A stretch of DNA of 64,000 nucleotides. Origin: Lepidostoma basale (lineage: Eukaryota > Arthropoda > Insecta > Trichoptera > Lepidostomatidae). Below the pieces are notes generated by a model. That model ran no database searches, was not told where the DNA came from, and was given only the letters and a program-made list of their open reading frames with translations. Below are positions 1 through 10,390 of the stretch, piece by piece; positions within the stretch are counted from its first letter, which is position 1; every line of letters starts with the position of its first letter. Both the position numbers and the translations under genes were made by a program. The stretch covers positions 806,001 to 870,000 of the forward strand of contig JAHDVF020001054.1 of NCBI GenBank assembly GCA_022606425.2, read 5' to 3'.

Positions 1-118
1 TAAACGTAGTTGTACACGACTCATTCAAATCCATTTATTCGAAATGAGAGAAGTAAACTATGGTAATACCAATTTTCAATGGAAAAATGAAAGGAAATAG
101 CATAAATAATAATATATA

Positions 119-160
119 CAGTAGAACCCCTCTTAACCGGCCACGGATTAACCGGCCTAA
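119..160. mobile_element. pogo-like transposon terminus (fragment)
   Basis: TA (117-118) followed by CAGTAGAACCCCTCTTAACC, a typical pogo/Tigger-type inverted-repeat end; GGTTAA-type motifs recur just inside. No partner end was found nearby, so this is a solo end or a fragment. Confidence 0.35.
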
Positions 161-420
161 AATAAATAGCAGGACTCGAAATCGTTTTTTTTTTACCATC
201 AAATCGTTATCGCAGGTTTAAAATATCAAAATATTACTGATTTTTGCAAACAATGATACAGCGTGTACAAAGCTTTCTAAGTTTATGTATTTTCGTAATG
301 TTATTATATATTTTTCAAATAATTAATGTTTTTAATTGAAATTTTTTGGTAGAAGTTCATTTTAAATAATGAAAACAAAAAAAAAATGTTACAAAATTTC
401 TTTATTATTATGTATTTAGT

Positions 421-480
421 GTGCTTCCACTTGTGTTTATGTACGACCGGTTTCGGCACTCGCTGCCATCTTCTTGTACC
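421..480 (-). repeat. CGAAAC-core repeat, 'ACCGGTTTCGGC' type
   Basis: Read on the minus strand: AAGAAGATGGCAGCGAGTGC then CGAAACCGGT, followed by CATAAACACAAG. The same core forms a full inverted pair at 45,300-45,420. This copy is a single arm. Confidence 0.5.
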
Positions 481-629
481 TACATTAAAATTTATTTGGT
501 TTATATAATAAATGATAGTGGTGGGGGAATTTTTTTTTTCTGGTTCTAAATAATGTATTACTGTTATTATGTTGTAGTTGAAATGATTCTCTATAATGTA
601 AATTTATTATGTTTTGAGTTAGTTTGTTT

Positions 630-821
630 ATAAATATAAGTATGTAGTTGAACTCCTCCTAAACGGCTGGACCGATTTTGATGAAAATTTTTGTGTTTGT
701 TTGAGTAGGTCCCCGGATGGTTAAGATTCACAATTGGACACGGTAAGTAGCGCTGCGATATGGTTCTATGCAAAAAAAAATATTTTCGTTCGGGCACAAC
801 AACGTCTGCTAGGTCCGCTAG
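630..821 (+). mobile_element. Helitron-like 3' end (non-autonomous fragment)
   Basis: Contains the AAACGGCTGGACCGATTTTG segment that I recognise from dispersed arthropod repeats, and ends with GTCCGCTAG followed by T, matching a Helitron CTAG|T terminus. The 5' limit is not defined and no protein-coding part is present. The class assignment is inference. Confidence 0.4.
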
Positions 822-826
822 TATAA

Positions 827-1072
827 TTTTTTTTTAATGTACACAACAGGTCGTTTGGACCCAATTACTGTGTACAATTTTTATTTTTTAGCAATTATAT
901 TGATTCTCGTGACATGTGATATGTAGCCAATCTATCGCCATTTTATTGTCACGTGAATTCTACACCAGACCAAAGACAGTGTGACATTCACACTGCCATC
1001 GCCGGGAATCGAACCCAGGACCTTCAACATGGAAGTCAGAGCTCGTAACCACTCTGCCGCGAAGATCGTCAA
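827..1072 (-). mobile_element. SINE-1, tRNA-derived SINE copy
   Basis: On the minus strand, a tRNA-like head with an A-box-like GCAGAGTGG and a B box GGTTCGATTCC is followed by a body (TGTCTTTGGTCTGGTGTAGA, then ATAAAATGGCGATAG) and an A-rich end. The same order is present at 28,808-29,040, which supports a full-length or near-full copy. Confidence 0.8.
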
Positions 1073-1454
1073 TATATGATAACACTTCGTAATGTATGAT
1101 ATTTGACGGTACGGCTATTTACCCCGCGCGTTCGAAACAAAAGCACAAACGCGGAAACAAAACAAGCGACTTTTTGTCCCTACGGTGTTGCCCAAAGATT
1201 AAAACCCAACGAACCGACTGCGCCATAGTGACCCACAAACAGGCGCTTTCTGGAGCAAGCCGAGAACTTTACCCACATAATGCACCAGTGAGCAGCGCGC
1301 AGCTACATTCTGAGCTGTGGGTATACTATGCCTCGATTGCTGCCTTCGTGACGTTCGGTCATGACAGTGTGCTGTTCAAACTTACATTTAAGAAACACAC
1401 TGATTCCAAAAAAATAATCGTATATAAAATACTCTACCAGGCTATAGAGAACTA
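1073..1454. other. Unassigned stretch
   Basis: Less AT-rich than the surroundings and open in one + frame for 119 codons, but that translation shows no domain, no compositional constraint and no recognisable splice context. I see no feature. Confidence 0.3.
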
Positions 1455-2160
1455 ATCAACCTATAGAACAAGTCAAAACCTTCAGATACCTAGGCATAGA
1501 CCAGGTTGGAGGAGCTGATCTGCAGGAAAAAATACAATTCTAAGTCAACAAGGCAGCTGAAAACTCTGGTTTTCTAGAATCCGCAATATGAAAAAAAACG
1601 TAATGAAAAAACATATGAAAATAAAGCCGTAAGACCATTATTCAAGTTCCGAGGACTTCTGAGATCAAATCAAATTAGTTAATATTCTTAAAAAATATTA
1701 CAAACATTTTTTATAGTTTAAGACATCTATTGAGAACAGGTAAAATATAATAAATATATATAATACCAGGAACGCGTGAGAGATGGTTTGACATTAGGAA
1801 TACAAAATACTCTCCAAAATCAAGAGTATTTGTCTTCTGAACGTACTTTCACGAGATGAAGACATTGAGAATGATAGCAAGCAAGACACTAAGAGGTTGC
1901 GCGAGGAACACCAGAATAAGAAATATATATGAGGCTGACGATAATTTTAAGATGAAGTAAACAGCGAATGAGAGACTGGTATGGTCATGTCCAAAGAATG
2001 GACACCACCAGACTCCCCTATATTGTACTACATAAGCAGCATTACTGGACTCGTCCTCGTGGTAGAAATAAAAGACAGAAGGACAGCTGGAATCTACCTC
2101 ACAAGAAGAGCAACCCTTTGGAGAAGAGACCAAATAGGCCTACAGTAAAGAAGAAAAAGA
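1455..2160 (+). pseudogene. L-D2 LINE reverse-transcriptase C-terminus, split by an L-B insertion
   Basis: Decayed C-terminal RT coding: TFRYLGIDQVGG near 1,480, and after an interruption KTLR...RNTRIRN and WYGHVQRMD near 1,860-2,010, ending in an A/G-rich AAGAAGAAAAAGAAG tail. The interruption (about 1,660-1,857) is an antisense L-B 3' end. Several stops and frameshifts are present. Confidence 0.6.
1660..1857 (-). mobile_element. L-B LINE 3' end
   Basis: Antisense 3' end of the L-B family: starts with the ATCAAATCAAAT tail, then the shared untranslated region (TCTATTGAGAACAGGTAAAA) and the end of the ORF (complement of the RESTFRRQILL coding). Nested in an L-D2 remnant. Confidence 0.7.
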
Positions 2161-2199
2161 AGACGTTCTACACATATTTGATATTAATATAACTTTTTC

Positions 2200-2759
2200 T
2201 AGTTTTTTATACATAATAGTTATAAGAGTGAAAAATATGGCATGACCGAATTCAAATCACAATAAATAAAAATATTAATTAGTTAAAAATAAATTAATGG
2301 TATATTAAGACAGGGGTGAATTTCTGTGACGCTCATAATTTTTTTTTTTTAAATATTTCGAAAAATAGACTCAACTCCTTTTGCTACTAACAGCTTCACC
2401 AATATTACCGCTATTTGATTATTATCTTACTCATACCATTACCCGATGCTGGAGACACGTATTGGCTGTTGGGTAAGATCAAATTTATTCTGTACGTGAA
2501 ACCGGTCATTAGTGTATATAGGGCTCTCTCGTTGAGGTATCAACTGAACCTACATACCAAGATGCAATTATTGTTCACAATACCATTGACACATATTTTC
2601 AAACAATCACGTCTTATTTTAAGCAGTACTTAGGCCCTCGGCATAATAGATACGAGAAATTGCGTTTTTCGCTTGTATTATATAAAAGAGAAAGCTTCAG
2701 CCACATACCCGGAAGTGCAATTTGATACAAAGTTAACTGGAATATACATTGTATTATTT
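2200..2759. other. AT-rich stretch, nothing recognised
   Basis: No repeat shared with the rest of the window and no credible coding sequence was seen. Confidence 0.3.
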
Positions 2760-3000
2760 AAAGTTTTAAGAAGGCAGCTGCAATCTTTGGTGCTCTTAAA
2801 TCCGCAATATGGAAAAACAATGACATGGCCATTAACAGTTAGATGAGAATTTATAAAACATGCGTAAGACCAATAATAACATATGGCATTAAAGCAAGAG
2901 CAATTAGGTCACACACAGTCAGGTTCAAAAAAGTTCTGAGGAGTTCCGAGACGATAGCAGTCAAGACACTTAGAGATCGCGTGAGGAACACCAGAATAAG
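2760..3000 (+). pseudogene. L-D2 LINE RT C-terminal remnant
   Basis: Translates in pieces to KTCVRPIITYGIKARA and LRDRVRNTRIS, the segment after the RT palm in several LINE clades. It breaks off at the point where an L-B copy begins. Confidence 0.55.
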
Positions 3001-3002
3001 TT

Positions 3003-3530
3003 AAATCAAATCAGTTTATTAACTCAAAAGACATTACAAACAGCAAAACGTTTAAGGCAACTATTGAGAACAGGTAAAATATTATAAAAAAAACAACACA
3101 ATACCAGGTACGCATTAGAGATGGTTCGACATTAGGAAGAAAATATACTTTCTAAAGTCAAGAGTATTTGTCCCCTGAACGTACCTTCACTAATATGAAA
3201 GACGTCGATCTCCGAGGAGACCGCGTTCAGCAGACTAATTGCTCTTCCCACCGGTGTCACCAGAGGCAGATTGGTTCTGGTGGCCGGTAAGTAAAACAAT
3301 CTGTGTTGTCAGGGACAAAAAGACCAACACCCTCTAGAACGGTCGAGTTCTCGAAATATTGATTCTTCTAAAGAAATGGGTTATGAGATGCCCATCTCTT
3401 GCAAGCTGTAGAGAATTGGTCCGAGCATTCCCAAAAGAAATACTGTGGGATAGAGCCACGAATAACTACCACACTCACTCATGTAGATACCTCAGATTTT
3501 TTTTCTGAAACCTCTCTAGCATAACAGATA
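3003..3530 (-). mobile_element. L-B LINE 3' end
   Basis: Minus-strand copy starting AAATCAAATCAGTTTATTA (tail), then the L-B 3' UTR and C-terminal coding, including complements of LPLVTPVGRAI and YLRQRQHRLFYL-like segments. It has an internal deletion and frameshifts compared with the copy at 36.7-37.6 kb. Confidence 0.75.
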
Positions 3531-3674
3531 TGTTGTATGTAGTATCCCTTGTAATGAAAAATATGTAATATAATTGTACAATACATTAAATAGTTTGTCA
3601 CACTAAAGACCTTATTTTATCTAGTTAACAGTAAACATAACGTTAGAGAATATAAAAGAATATTTGGGACATAA

Positions 3675-3810
3675 CAAACTTACTAACTAACTAACCATCA
3701 TGCCGTCTCTTCGAAGGGGTATGCAGAAAGAATGGACTGCCATTTCTTTTCGCCTCCGCGGAAGAGGCGGTATGATGGGTTGCGAATTTCATCGCCACAT
3801 GCGAATCATG
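3675..3810 (-). mobile_element. SINE-3 copy with L-A-type 3' end (truncated)
   Basis: Begins ACTAACTAACTAACCATCAT (complement of the (TTAG)n tail), then the conserved CGTCT...GAAGGGGT end and the SINE-3-specific GGTATGATGGGTTGCGAA...CATCGCCAC. The part nearest the 5' end is missing. Confidence 0.7.
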
Positions 3811-3854
3811 GGACATACAAAGAGAATAATTTTAACTTTTTTGGCAAATATAAA

Positions 3855-4140
3855 TCTTCTTCTTCTTCTTCTTTTAATAGATCTGACGATCTGTGACACA
3901 GAAATCATGTCTCATCGAAAGATGAGATCCAGCTGTCCCTCCATCCATTCGGGCTACATGGTCCCTCCAGTATCTTCTTCTGGATCTACTCCACTGAACG
4001 ATATCCTCTATTTCGCAAGTGTTTCTTATTTCTACGTTGCGGACACGATCTCGGAGAGTTTTTCCAGTAATTGATCTTAGGACCTTCATCTCCTATGTTT
4101 TAAGTAGTCCCTTGGTTCGCACAGTGTCGGCCCGCGTCGT
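3855..4140 (-). pseudogene. L-D2 LINE C-terminal fragment with (GAA)n-type tail
   Basis: Starts with (CTT)n, then minus-strand coding KTLRDRVRNVEIRNTCEI and WRDHVARMDGG and, further in, a match to ETRADTVRTK. Same family as 19.3 and 19.7 kb. Confidence 0.65.
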
Positions 4141-4244
4141 ATATAAATCGAGCCCTGCTAATTAACCATGCTGTCTAGTTGGTTAGTTAACTATATGTAA
4201 CTCAAGTGCAAACAAATAATTTTGACATTCACGAATTTTCAAAT

Positions 4245-4660
4245 CAAATCAAATTTAGTTTATTTTCTCAAAAGACATTACAAACATTTTTTATAGTTTA
4301 AGGCATCTATTGAGAACAGGTAAAACATAATAAATATATAATACCAGGAAAGCATGAGAGATGGTTCGACATTAGGAATACAAGATACTCTCCAAAGTCA
4401 AGAGTATTTGTCTTCTGAACGTACTTTCACGAATATGAAAGACATCGATCTCCGAAGCGATCATGTTCAGCAGTTTGATTGCTCTCCCCACCGGCATCAC
4501 CAGAGGCAGGTTGGTTCTGCATGCTGGGAGATAAAACAGTCTGTGCTGACGCTGTCGAAGATAACCATCCGGAACATAAAAATGGATAGCCTCCAAGATG
4601 ACGGAATTCTCAAAGAATCCCCTGATAAATCTGAAGAATTTATTTATGAATAAAATAATA
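4245..4660 (-). mobile_element. L-B LINE 3' end
   Basis: Begins AAATCAAATCAAATTTAGTT and runs through the L-B 3' UTR into C-terminal coding; a 123-codon minus frame holds GYLRQRQHRLFYLPACRTN and ESTFRRQILLTLES. It is 5'-truncated at about 4,660. Confidence 0.8.
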
Positions 4661-4664
4661 CAGT

Positions 4665-4740
4665 TTAAGCGACATTTGCTGCAAACCAATCCCAGGATTG
4701 AAACCAGAGAAGAAGAAGCGGAAGAAGAACCGTACAAAGA
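4665..4740 (+). mobile_element. L-G LINE 3' tail
   Basis: GCTGCAAACCAATCCCAGGA then TTGAAACCAGAGAAGAAGAA matches the very 3' end of the L-G copy at 41.4-41.8 kb. Only the tail remains. Confidence 0.55.
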
Positions 4741-4744
4741 CATG

Positions 4745-5035
4745 TATTCGCGGATTTGCCTGTCAGCACTGCTTATCCCTTTCTGTCACCGGAAGCGTAT
4801 TCGGGAGTGCGCACGTGACCGCTGACCCAGTTGGCGGGGCCACGCATCGCAAGGGAATGTGCCTCCAACAAGGTCGCGTTACGTCACAAAGCACTACAGG
4901 GAGACTGAAAACTATTTCATCCCCAAGAAACTTTAAAACACATGTATTTTTCATACTTCTTACATTGAGAACACGCGTTAAAACTCCTATATTTATTATT
5001 TATTGATTCTTGAACCACTATGTAAAACTGCTTAT
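4745..5035. other. GC-richer unassigned segment
   Basis: GC-richer than its surroundings (CCGCTGACCCAGTTGGCGGG near 4,820). It has short overlapping open frames but nothing recognisable. Confidence 0.3.
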
Positions 5036-5039
5036 TAGA

Positions 5040-5215
5040 ATAATGAAAATCGAATGAACGAAAACGCCTATTTTCTAGAAGCTTTATAATATTTTATGTG
5101 AATGTCATGTTTTGCTTGTCCAAGACATTATCAAATGCAGATACTTGATAATGGCTTAAACAGGTGAAACGTGTGATTCACATAAAATATATTTAACTTC
5201 TAGAAAACACATTTG
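5040..5215. repeat. Hairpin A, inverted pair
   Basis: Left arm TTTTCTAGAAG...TTTTATGTGAATGTCATG, a short loop around AGACATTATCAAATG, and right arm GATAATGGCTTAAACAGG then TGAAACGTGT...AACTTCTAGAAAA. This is the family best preserved at 8,089-8,232. Confidence 0.75.
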
Positions 5216-5221
5216 TAAATT

Positions 5222-5510
5222 TTACACCACTTTATTGTTTTCAACAACCAACCGGTTTCGCTTTCGCTTTGTCAGGGTTACAAAAGACACTAAATGAGAT
5301 AAATTATTAATCTTTTATTCAGTAAACTATAACTGCTTGTAAATTTTCGTATGAAGCGTTCACTTTGTGGTAAGACATTTAATTTTTATTATTATTTATG
5401 TTTAAAATAAAATAAATATAAATACACTGCACTTTGTTTTTCACCACTTTGCGGTTATTTTAATTGCCGACTAGTTTCGCTTGTACCCAAGCTTCCTCAG
5501 GTCTTCGTAA
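5222..5510. repeat. Two CGAAAC-core repeats of 'Cactttattg' type
   Basis: Two single arms in the same orientation: ACCGGTTTCGCTTTCGCTTT then GTCAGGGTTA (about 5,250) and CTAGTTTCGCTTGTACCCAA then GCTTCCTCAGG (about 5,470). Both follow a CCACTTT-type arm. They relate to the set at 56.1-56.4 kb. Confidence 0.5.
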
Positions 5511-5524
5511 TAACGAAGTTATTA

Positions 5525-5895
5525 ATGAAGTAAACTAACTAACTAACCGAAGTCTCCGATAATGGACTGCCACACTTTTCTTTCGCCACATATTTCTCTC
5601 GCTTCCTCAACATTCATACATCGTGTCATGCACGCGCGTCGATTTCTCTGACTCCTCGCGTGGCCGACATTCAATATTTGATTTATTTGATCGTGACACA
5701 TTTTTTACCAATCTTTCTTCATTCATTCTTTCCATGTGTCCAAACCATCTTAATGATCCTTTCAATATTTTGTTCATAACACCATTATTCGCACCGCACT
5801 CACTTCTTATATTTTTATTCGACACTCTATCATATACAGAATATCCACACATTCGTCTAAGAGATCTCATTTCTACTGCATTTATTCTTTAGTGA
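5525..5895 (-). pseudogene. L-A (RTE-like) LINE 3' end
   Basis: Begins AACTAACTAACTAACCGAAG (tail complement). The minus-strand translation carries the L-A C-terminus: MRSLRRMCGYSVYDRVSN, LRWFGHMERMNEER and RVHDTMYEC-like pieces. It is truncated upstream of the RT domain. Confidence 0.8.
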
Positions 5896-6470
5896 GTACG
5901 TATAATTTGGTAGTTAACTAAAATAAAAAAGTAAGTAGTCTTCCAGAGTTCGAAACAATTTTTGGACTGCCAATATAGCCAACCGCACCACTATAGGGAG
6001 GAAATAATTTATAAATTTGTTTTTTTAGCTATCGAAATTAATTTTGTTTGTAATAATAAGGATAAGCACCTTCCTAAACACCCTGCAGCCCCGCTTCGCA
6101 TGCCCGGTCGTGCCACTTTCCCGTTGGGTAAGCAGTCGGCAGGTACCGTCACGGTAACGGTTTAGCTCGCTGGATTCTTCAACTGTCATGCACCTTCCGT
6201 GCGTACTCGCGTGTCCGATATCAAACATTAGCCAATATTAATGAAGCTGCTGTAACAATATCTTTTAAAACCTTTTTTTCTCATTTATTTAATTAACGAC
6301 AACTTAATGCCACTAGACATTTACGTGATGGCATAAAATTTATTAAAAACATATCAATTATGAATAACATCATGCGAAAAATATTAATAAATACTACAAC
6401 AGAAACTTAAAAACATTTAAAGTTATAACATTATTTTTTTATTTTTTAACAATTCAAAAAAATATATATT
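5896..6470. other. Unassigned, partly GC-richer segment
   Basis: About 6,060-6,215 is GC-richer (GCATGCCCGGTCGTGCCACT) and then gives way to AT-rich DNA. No family resemblance was seen elsewhere in the window. Confidence 0.3.
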
Positions 6471-6479
6471 AAATAAATA

Positions 6480-6620
6480 AAACGAATGAAAACATTTGTT
6501 TTCTATAAGTTCTATTATATTTTATAGGAATAACAAGTTTCACCTAGCTTAGGTAACATTTGATAATGCCTTTCCAAGGTGAAACATGTCATTCAAATAA
6601 ACTAAAATAATACCTTTATG
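6480..6620. repeat. Hairpin A, inverted pair (decayed)
   Basis: TTTTCTATAAGTTCTATTAT, then AATAACAAGTTTCACC...GGTAACATTTGATAATGCC and GGTGAAACATGTCATTCAAA. The left arm is degenerate, while the right core is intact. Confidence 0.65.
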
Positions 6621-7110
6621 AAACATGAAATTTTATTCGTATTAATTAATATCGATACTGTTATTAATTCATTTTATTGAATTCGCAATTTCTTTGATTC
6701 ATGATTAATTGATATTTCACGTATCATAAAAAATCGATTTTTCGTATAAAAAAAATCGATCTATAATATTTATTTACAATAATACAAATAAAAAAAATAG
6801 AGACAAAATACATGTATTTTATTTGATTTTTACAATATTATTGTTTCGTTGAATGTTGCGACATTAACACTGTGGAATTCCAACGTTTTAAACATTTTTT
6901 AATAAATTGAATTATTAATTTGGAAAAAGAGTTTGTGACACTGGTTTATGTACCTTTTTTTTATATTTTCCCAGACAAAAACATTTTCATGAAAAGGAGA
7001 CAGCATACATCCTTATATGTACAAAATTATGATAGGTAAAACAGACATTTAATTAAAAATTCATAAAAATAATTACCAATTGATAATAAATATATGATAA
7101 TCTAATGCAT
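6621..7110. other. AT-rich stretch
   Basis: No coding or repeat recognised, except AACACTGTGGAATTCCAAC near 6,869, which resembles an end of the small element inserted in SINE-1 at 57.15 kb. Confidence 0.3.
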
Positions 7111-7114
7111 TGTT

Positions 7115-7614
7115 CAATAGAACCTCGTTTATCCGTACTAATTGGGACCATAGGTGTTCCGGATACTGATTTTTCCGGATAATCAAACAGGCACTAATTC
7201 TTTTATCAAAATAAGGTGTAAATCTGTTTTTTCCTCGGCTCATTTGTTGATTAAGGAACTACAATGTTTTTGCAAAAACGAGTATGTTGTAGTACATGTA
7301 CATAAAAAGGCTTACATTACAGCACTGGAAAAATAATCAGAGATTTTTTTAACAAGATTTCCTCGTATTTTTTGCATCTAAACCGCGGATTCGTTTTGAT
7401 AAAAGCAATTGAGTTGAGCTGCTTTCCTCATGCTCTTCAAACCATGATAGCGCAGTTCCTAATGCTGTAAAAGCTTATCAATGACTGATTCGTTCTCCTT
7501 CAACATCCTCACCTGAGCTTACGTAGATCAAGGTACAGAACGCATCATCATCTCGGCTTGTCCGGATAATTGACGTTCCGGTTAACTGACGTCCGGATAA
7601 ACGACGTTCTACTG
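7115..7614. mobile_element. pogo-like non-autonomous element
   Basis: Left end CAATAGAACCTCGTTTATCC and right end GGATAAACGACGTTCTACTG form imperfect terminal inverted repeats of about 20 bases; more GTCCGGATAA-type motifs lie inside. TA follows on the right (7,615-7,616); on the left the dinucleotide is not TA, so the duplication is decayed or the limit is slightly off. No intact transposase. The TIR type points to the pogo/Tigger group. Confidence 0.6.
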
Positions 7615-7624
7615 TAATAAGGCT

Positions 7625-7915
7625 ATTAGTGGGGTTGGGAGCTTGGGTGATTAAAAGTTGAAAGAGTATTTAAAGAAATAAGAAAAAGTGAATGGAAGAA
7701 TTTGATTATTGATAATATTGTAATTTTAAGGATTATTCATAATATTGTTTACTTTTTATGTCTTTTAGTAATTTTAGTCAAGTTATATTTGCAAATGTTG
7801 TGTTAAAATAATGTATAATTGCCTATAAAAACATTGAAAACAATGGATAAAAGAGTATTAATTGTTTCTTGATTAATGATCTAAAACTCCACATTAAATC
7901 ATTAAAATTAATGAA
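7625..7915. other. AT-rich stretch, nothing recognised
   Basis: The right part contains ATTGTTTCTTGATTAATGAT, a weak copy of the hairpin A tail. Confidence 0.3.
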
Positions 7916-7919
7916 ATCG

Positions 7920-8030
7920 TCACACGTATGATACTACCCTAGATATGCGAAACATCTCTTTCGCATAAAATATTATAAAACTTCTAGAAAACAGACGTTA
8001 CCATTCGTATTTAATGGATAAAACAGTTAT
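7920..8030. repeat. Hairpin A, single right arm
   Basis: GCGAAACATCTCTTTCGCAT then AAAATATTATAAAACTTCTAG and AAAACAGACGTT, i.e. one arm with the usual outer end. It abuts a second full copy at 8,089. Confidence 0.6.
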
Positions 8031-8088
8031 TATTGTTTCTTGAACAATGATGTAAAACTCTAATTTTAAATTAGTAATACGAATGAAA

Positions 8089-8232
8089 ACGTCAGTTTTC
8101 TAGAAGTTTTATTATATTTTATGGGAATGATATGTTTCGCCCTTCTAAGACATTATCAAACATTTGATAATGCCTTAGAAGGGCGAAACGTGTCATTCCC
8201 ATAAAATATAATAAAACTTCTAGAAAACCGAC
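8089..8232. repeat. Hairpin A, best-preserved inverted pair
   Basis: Almost perfect palindrome: CGTCAGTTTTCTAGAAGTTT...TATGGGAATGATATGTTTCG, CCCTTCTAAGACATTATCAAA | CATTTGATAATGCCTTAG, AAGGGCGAAACGTGTCATTC...AAACTTCTAGAAAACCGACG. Arms are about 70 bases. No open frame; it would fold as a long hairpin. Confidence 0.9.
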
Positions 8233-8269
8233 GCGTCGTCGTCGTCGCGACGTTTTACAATAACAACAA

Positions 8270-8585
8270 ATCATCACGCCGTTTCCCCGCAGGGGTAGAC
8301 AGAAATAATGGACCGCCACACTACTCCATCCTGACATACCTCTCTAGCTTCCTTCACATTCATAGTCATACACGCACGTCGATTCTTCCGGCTTTTGACA
8401 TGACCAACCTTTAAAATTTGATAAATTCGGTCATGCCATGTTTTCCTTGGTCTACCTCGACTACTTTTTTAATCATTCTTTCTTTACCTATGCGCTCCAT
8501 ATGTCTGAACCAACGCAGCGATCCTTTCATAATTTTGTTCATAATACCTTCTTCCGCTCTAAATTCCTTTCTAATATCAGCAACG
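8270..8585 (-). pseudogene. L-A LINE 3' end, divergent
   Basis: Starts ATCATCACGCCGTTTCCCCG; minus-strand coding gives EFRAEEGIMNKIMKGSLRWF and RHMERIGKERMIKKV. It lacks the (TTAG)n tail and is cut before the RT domain. Clearly older or another subfamily than the 5.5-kb copy. Confidence 0.7.
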
Positions 8586-8589
8586 TTTT

Positions 8590-9013
8590 CATTCGTATTA
8601 GTTGGATAAAACAAGAAGATTTTAAATCATTTTCGATAGCAAAGTTTAAAAATCTTTGGATTACAAATGAATATGCTAAGGTCAAATGGAATTATGTATT
8701 AAAAATTTCTGCCCACGGCATCGGGAACTGTATTTCTAGTTTGTTCTGAATGGACCCGTAATCTCTAGCTTCTCTCGCCTCTAAGCCGGCCTCCATACTC
8801 GTTATGGTTATATCATCGCGAGAAGAAATGTTTACTCTAGCCTAGCGGACAGGCCGCTGTTTTTACTGCTACTTATTGATTCGTAAGTACGACTAATCTA
8901 ACTAATCTGACTCCGGAGCCTTTTTAGAATTTATTTCGTCATTTTATTAACTTTCGTCTGCTCTTTATATATTATATATCATACTTTTACCCAAAAAACA
9001 ATACAATATAATT
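8590..9013. other. Unassigned stretch before the minisatellite
   Basis: AT-rich with a short GC-richer patch near 8,760-8,800. No recognised gene or repeat. Confidence 0.3.
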
Positions 9014-10037
9014 GTAGGTACGTATTCCTGCAATTACAGAAATTTTTTTTAAAGAGTGAGGTATCTAATTAAAACTAGTCCATTGTTTTGACCGAAACAC
9101 TATGATACGTAGGTACGTATTCCTGCAGTAATAGAAATTTATTTGATAGAGTTAGCTAACTAATTAATACTAGTCGATTGTTTTGGCCGAAACACTATGA
9201 TACAGAAAAATTTGCAGGTACATATTCCTGCAGTAATAGATTTGTTTTAAAGAGATAGTTAACTAATTAATACTTGTCCATTGTTTTGACCGAAACACTA
9301 TGATATGTAGGTACGTATTTCTGCAGTAATAGAAAATTATTTAAAAGAGTTAGCTAAATAATTAATACTAGTCCATTATTTTGGCCGAAACACTATGATA
9401 CGTAGGTACGTATTCCTGCAGTAATAGAAATTTATTTTATAGAGTTAGCTAACTAATTAATACTAGTCGATTATTTTGGCCGAAACACTATGATACAGAA
9501 AATCTTTTAGGTACATATTCCTGCAGTAATAGATTTGTTTTAAAGAGATAGTTAACTAATTAATACTTGTCCATTGTTTTGACCGAAACGCTATGATATG
9601 TAGGTGCGTATTTCTGCAGTAATAGAAAATTATTTAAAAGAGTTAGCTAACTAATTAATACTAGTCCATTGTTTTGGCCGAAACACTATGATATGTAGAT
9701 ACGTATTCCTGTAGTAATAGATAATTATTTAATGAGTTAGCTAACTAATTAAAACTAGTCTTTTGTTTTGGCCGAAACAATATGATACAGAAAACAATAA
9801 AATTATTTGTAGGTACGTATTCCTTCAGCAATAGAAATGTATTTTAAAGAGTTAGCTAAATAATTCAAATTAGTCATTTGTTTTGACCGAAACACTATGA
9901 TATGTAGGTGCGTATTCCTGCTGTAATATAAATTTATATTAAAGAGCTAGCTAACTTATTAAAACTAGTCCATTGTTTTGACCGAAACACTATGATATGT
10001 AGGTGCGTATTCCTGCAGTAATATCAATTTATTATAG
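9014..10037. repeat. Minisatellite, ~10.4 units of ~95 bp with 293-bp higher-order period
   Basis: Units begin near 9014, 9109, 9214, 9307, 9402, 9509, 9600, 9695, 9809, 9904 and 9999 with GTAGGTACGTATTCCTGCAG, contain GTTAGCTAACTAATTAATAC and end TTTTGGCCGAAACACTATGA. Units 2-4 and 5-7 form two 293-bp trimers: the first unit of each trimer carries an extra AGAAAA-type insert and the second the variant ACATATTCC. The array drifts toward the right end. Every unit contains a CCGAAAC. Confidence 0.95.
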
Positions 10038-10039
10038 TA

Positions 10040-10224
10040 AGAATTGTGTTTAGAAAGAAATTATTTATTTTTAGTAAAAATTACGGGACAGGGGAAACAC
10101 CCCAATCATGGGACTAGAAATTAAGTTTGGTTGGTGGTTTAAAATATCTTTGTTATTTTTAATAGCCTTTGTGACTTCCTCCTAAAATCTCTAGATTACC
10201 TAAAGTTATATTTCTATTATTTAT
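10040..10224. other. Unassigned flank of the minisatellite
   Basis: AT-rich; contains GGGACAGGGGAAACACCCCA, a small imperfect palindrome. Nothing else recognised. Confidence 0.3.
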
Positions 10225-10390
10225 GTGTGAAATTTAAACGCAGTTATCTTTGCTAAACGAATGATCTCTTTCAATGAGATGATTTGCAAATTCCGAAAAG
10301 TTGTTATTAGATATGCATCTTTTATGTTCTTTAATTTTTAAATTAAAACGCGTTGTTCCACATATGTAGAATGATGAGCAATAATTGCAT
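10225..10390 (-). pseudogene. Possible Penelope-like element C-terminal (GIY-YIG-like) remnant
   Basis: The minus strand reads SSFYICGTTRFNLKIKEHKR, then NFSEFANHLIERDHSFSKDN before a stop. The spacing of YI-G-T-R, I-EH and the later FA-HL--R-H pattern resembles the GIY-YIG end of Penelope-like retroelements. No RT was found upstream. Tentative. Confidence 0.4.

Noticed and set aside
1096..1455. 119-codon open frame as a host gene
   Set aside because: No domain, no signal sequence, low-quality composition and no splice or promoter context; it also sits among repeats.
3840..3880. (CTT)n runs as independent microsatellites
   Set aside because: Most such runs abut the C-terminal coding of GAA-tailed LINEs, so they are element tails.
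8089..8232. Micro-RNA precursor gene
   Set aside because: Arms are ~70 bases and near-perfect, and the unit is dispersed in many copies; a mobile repeat is the simpler reading. Small-RNA data could reopen this.
9014..10037. CRISPR array
   Set aside because: Whole ~95-bp units repeat with no unique spacers, and the genome is eukaryotic.
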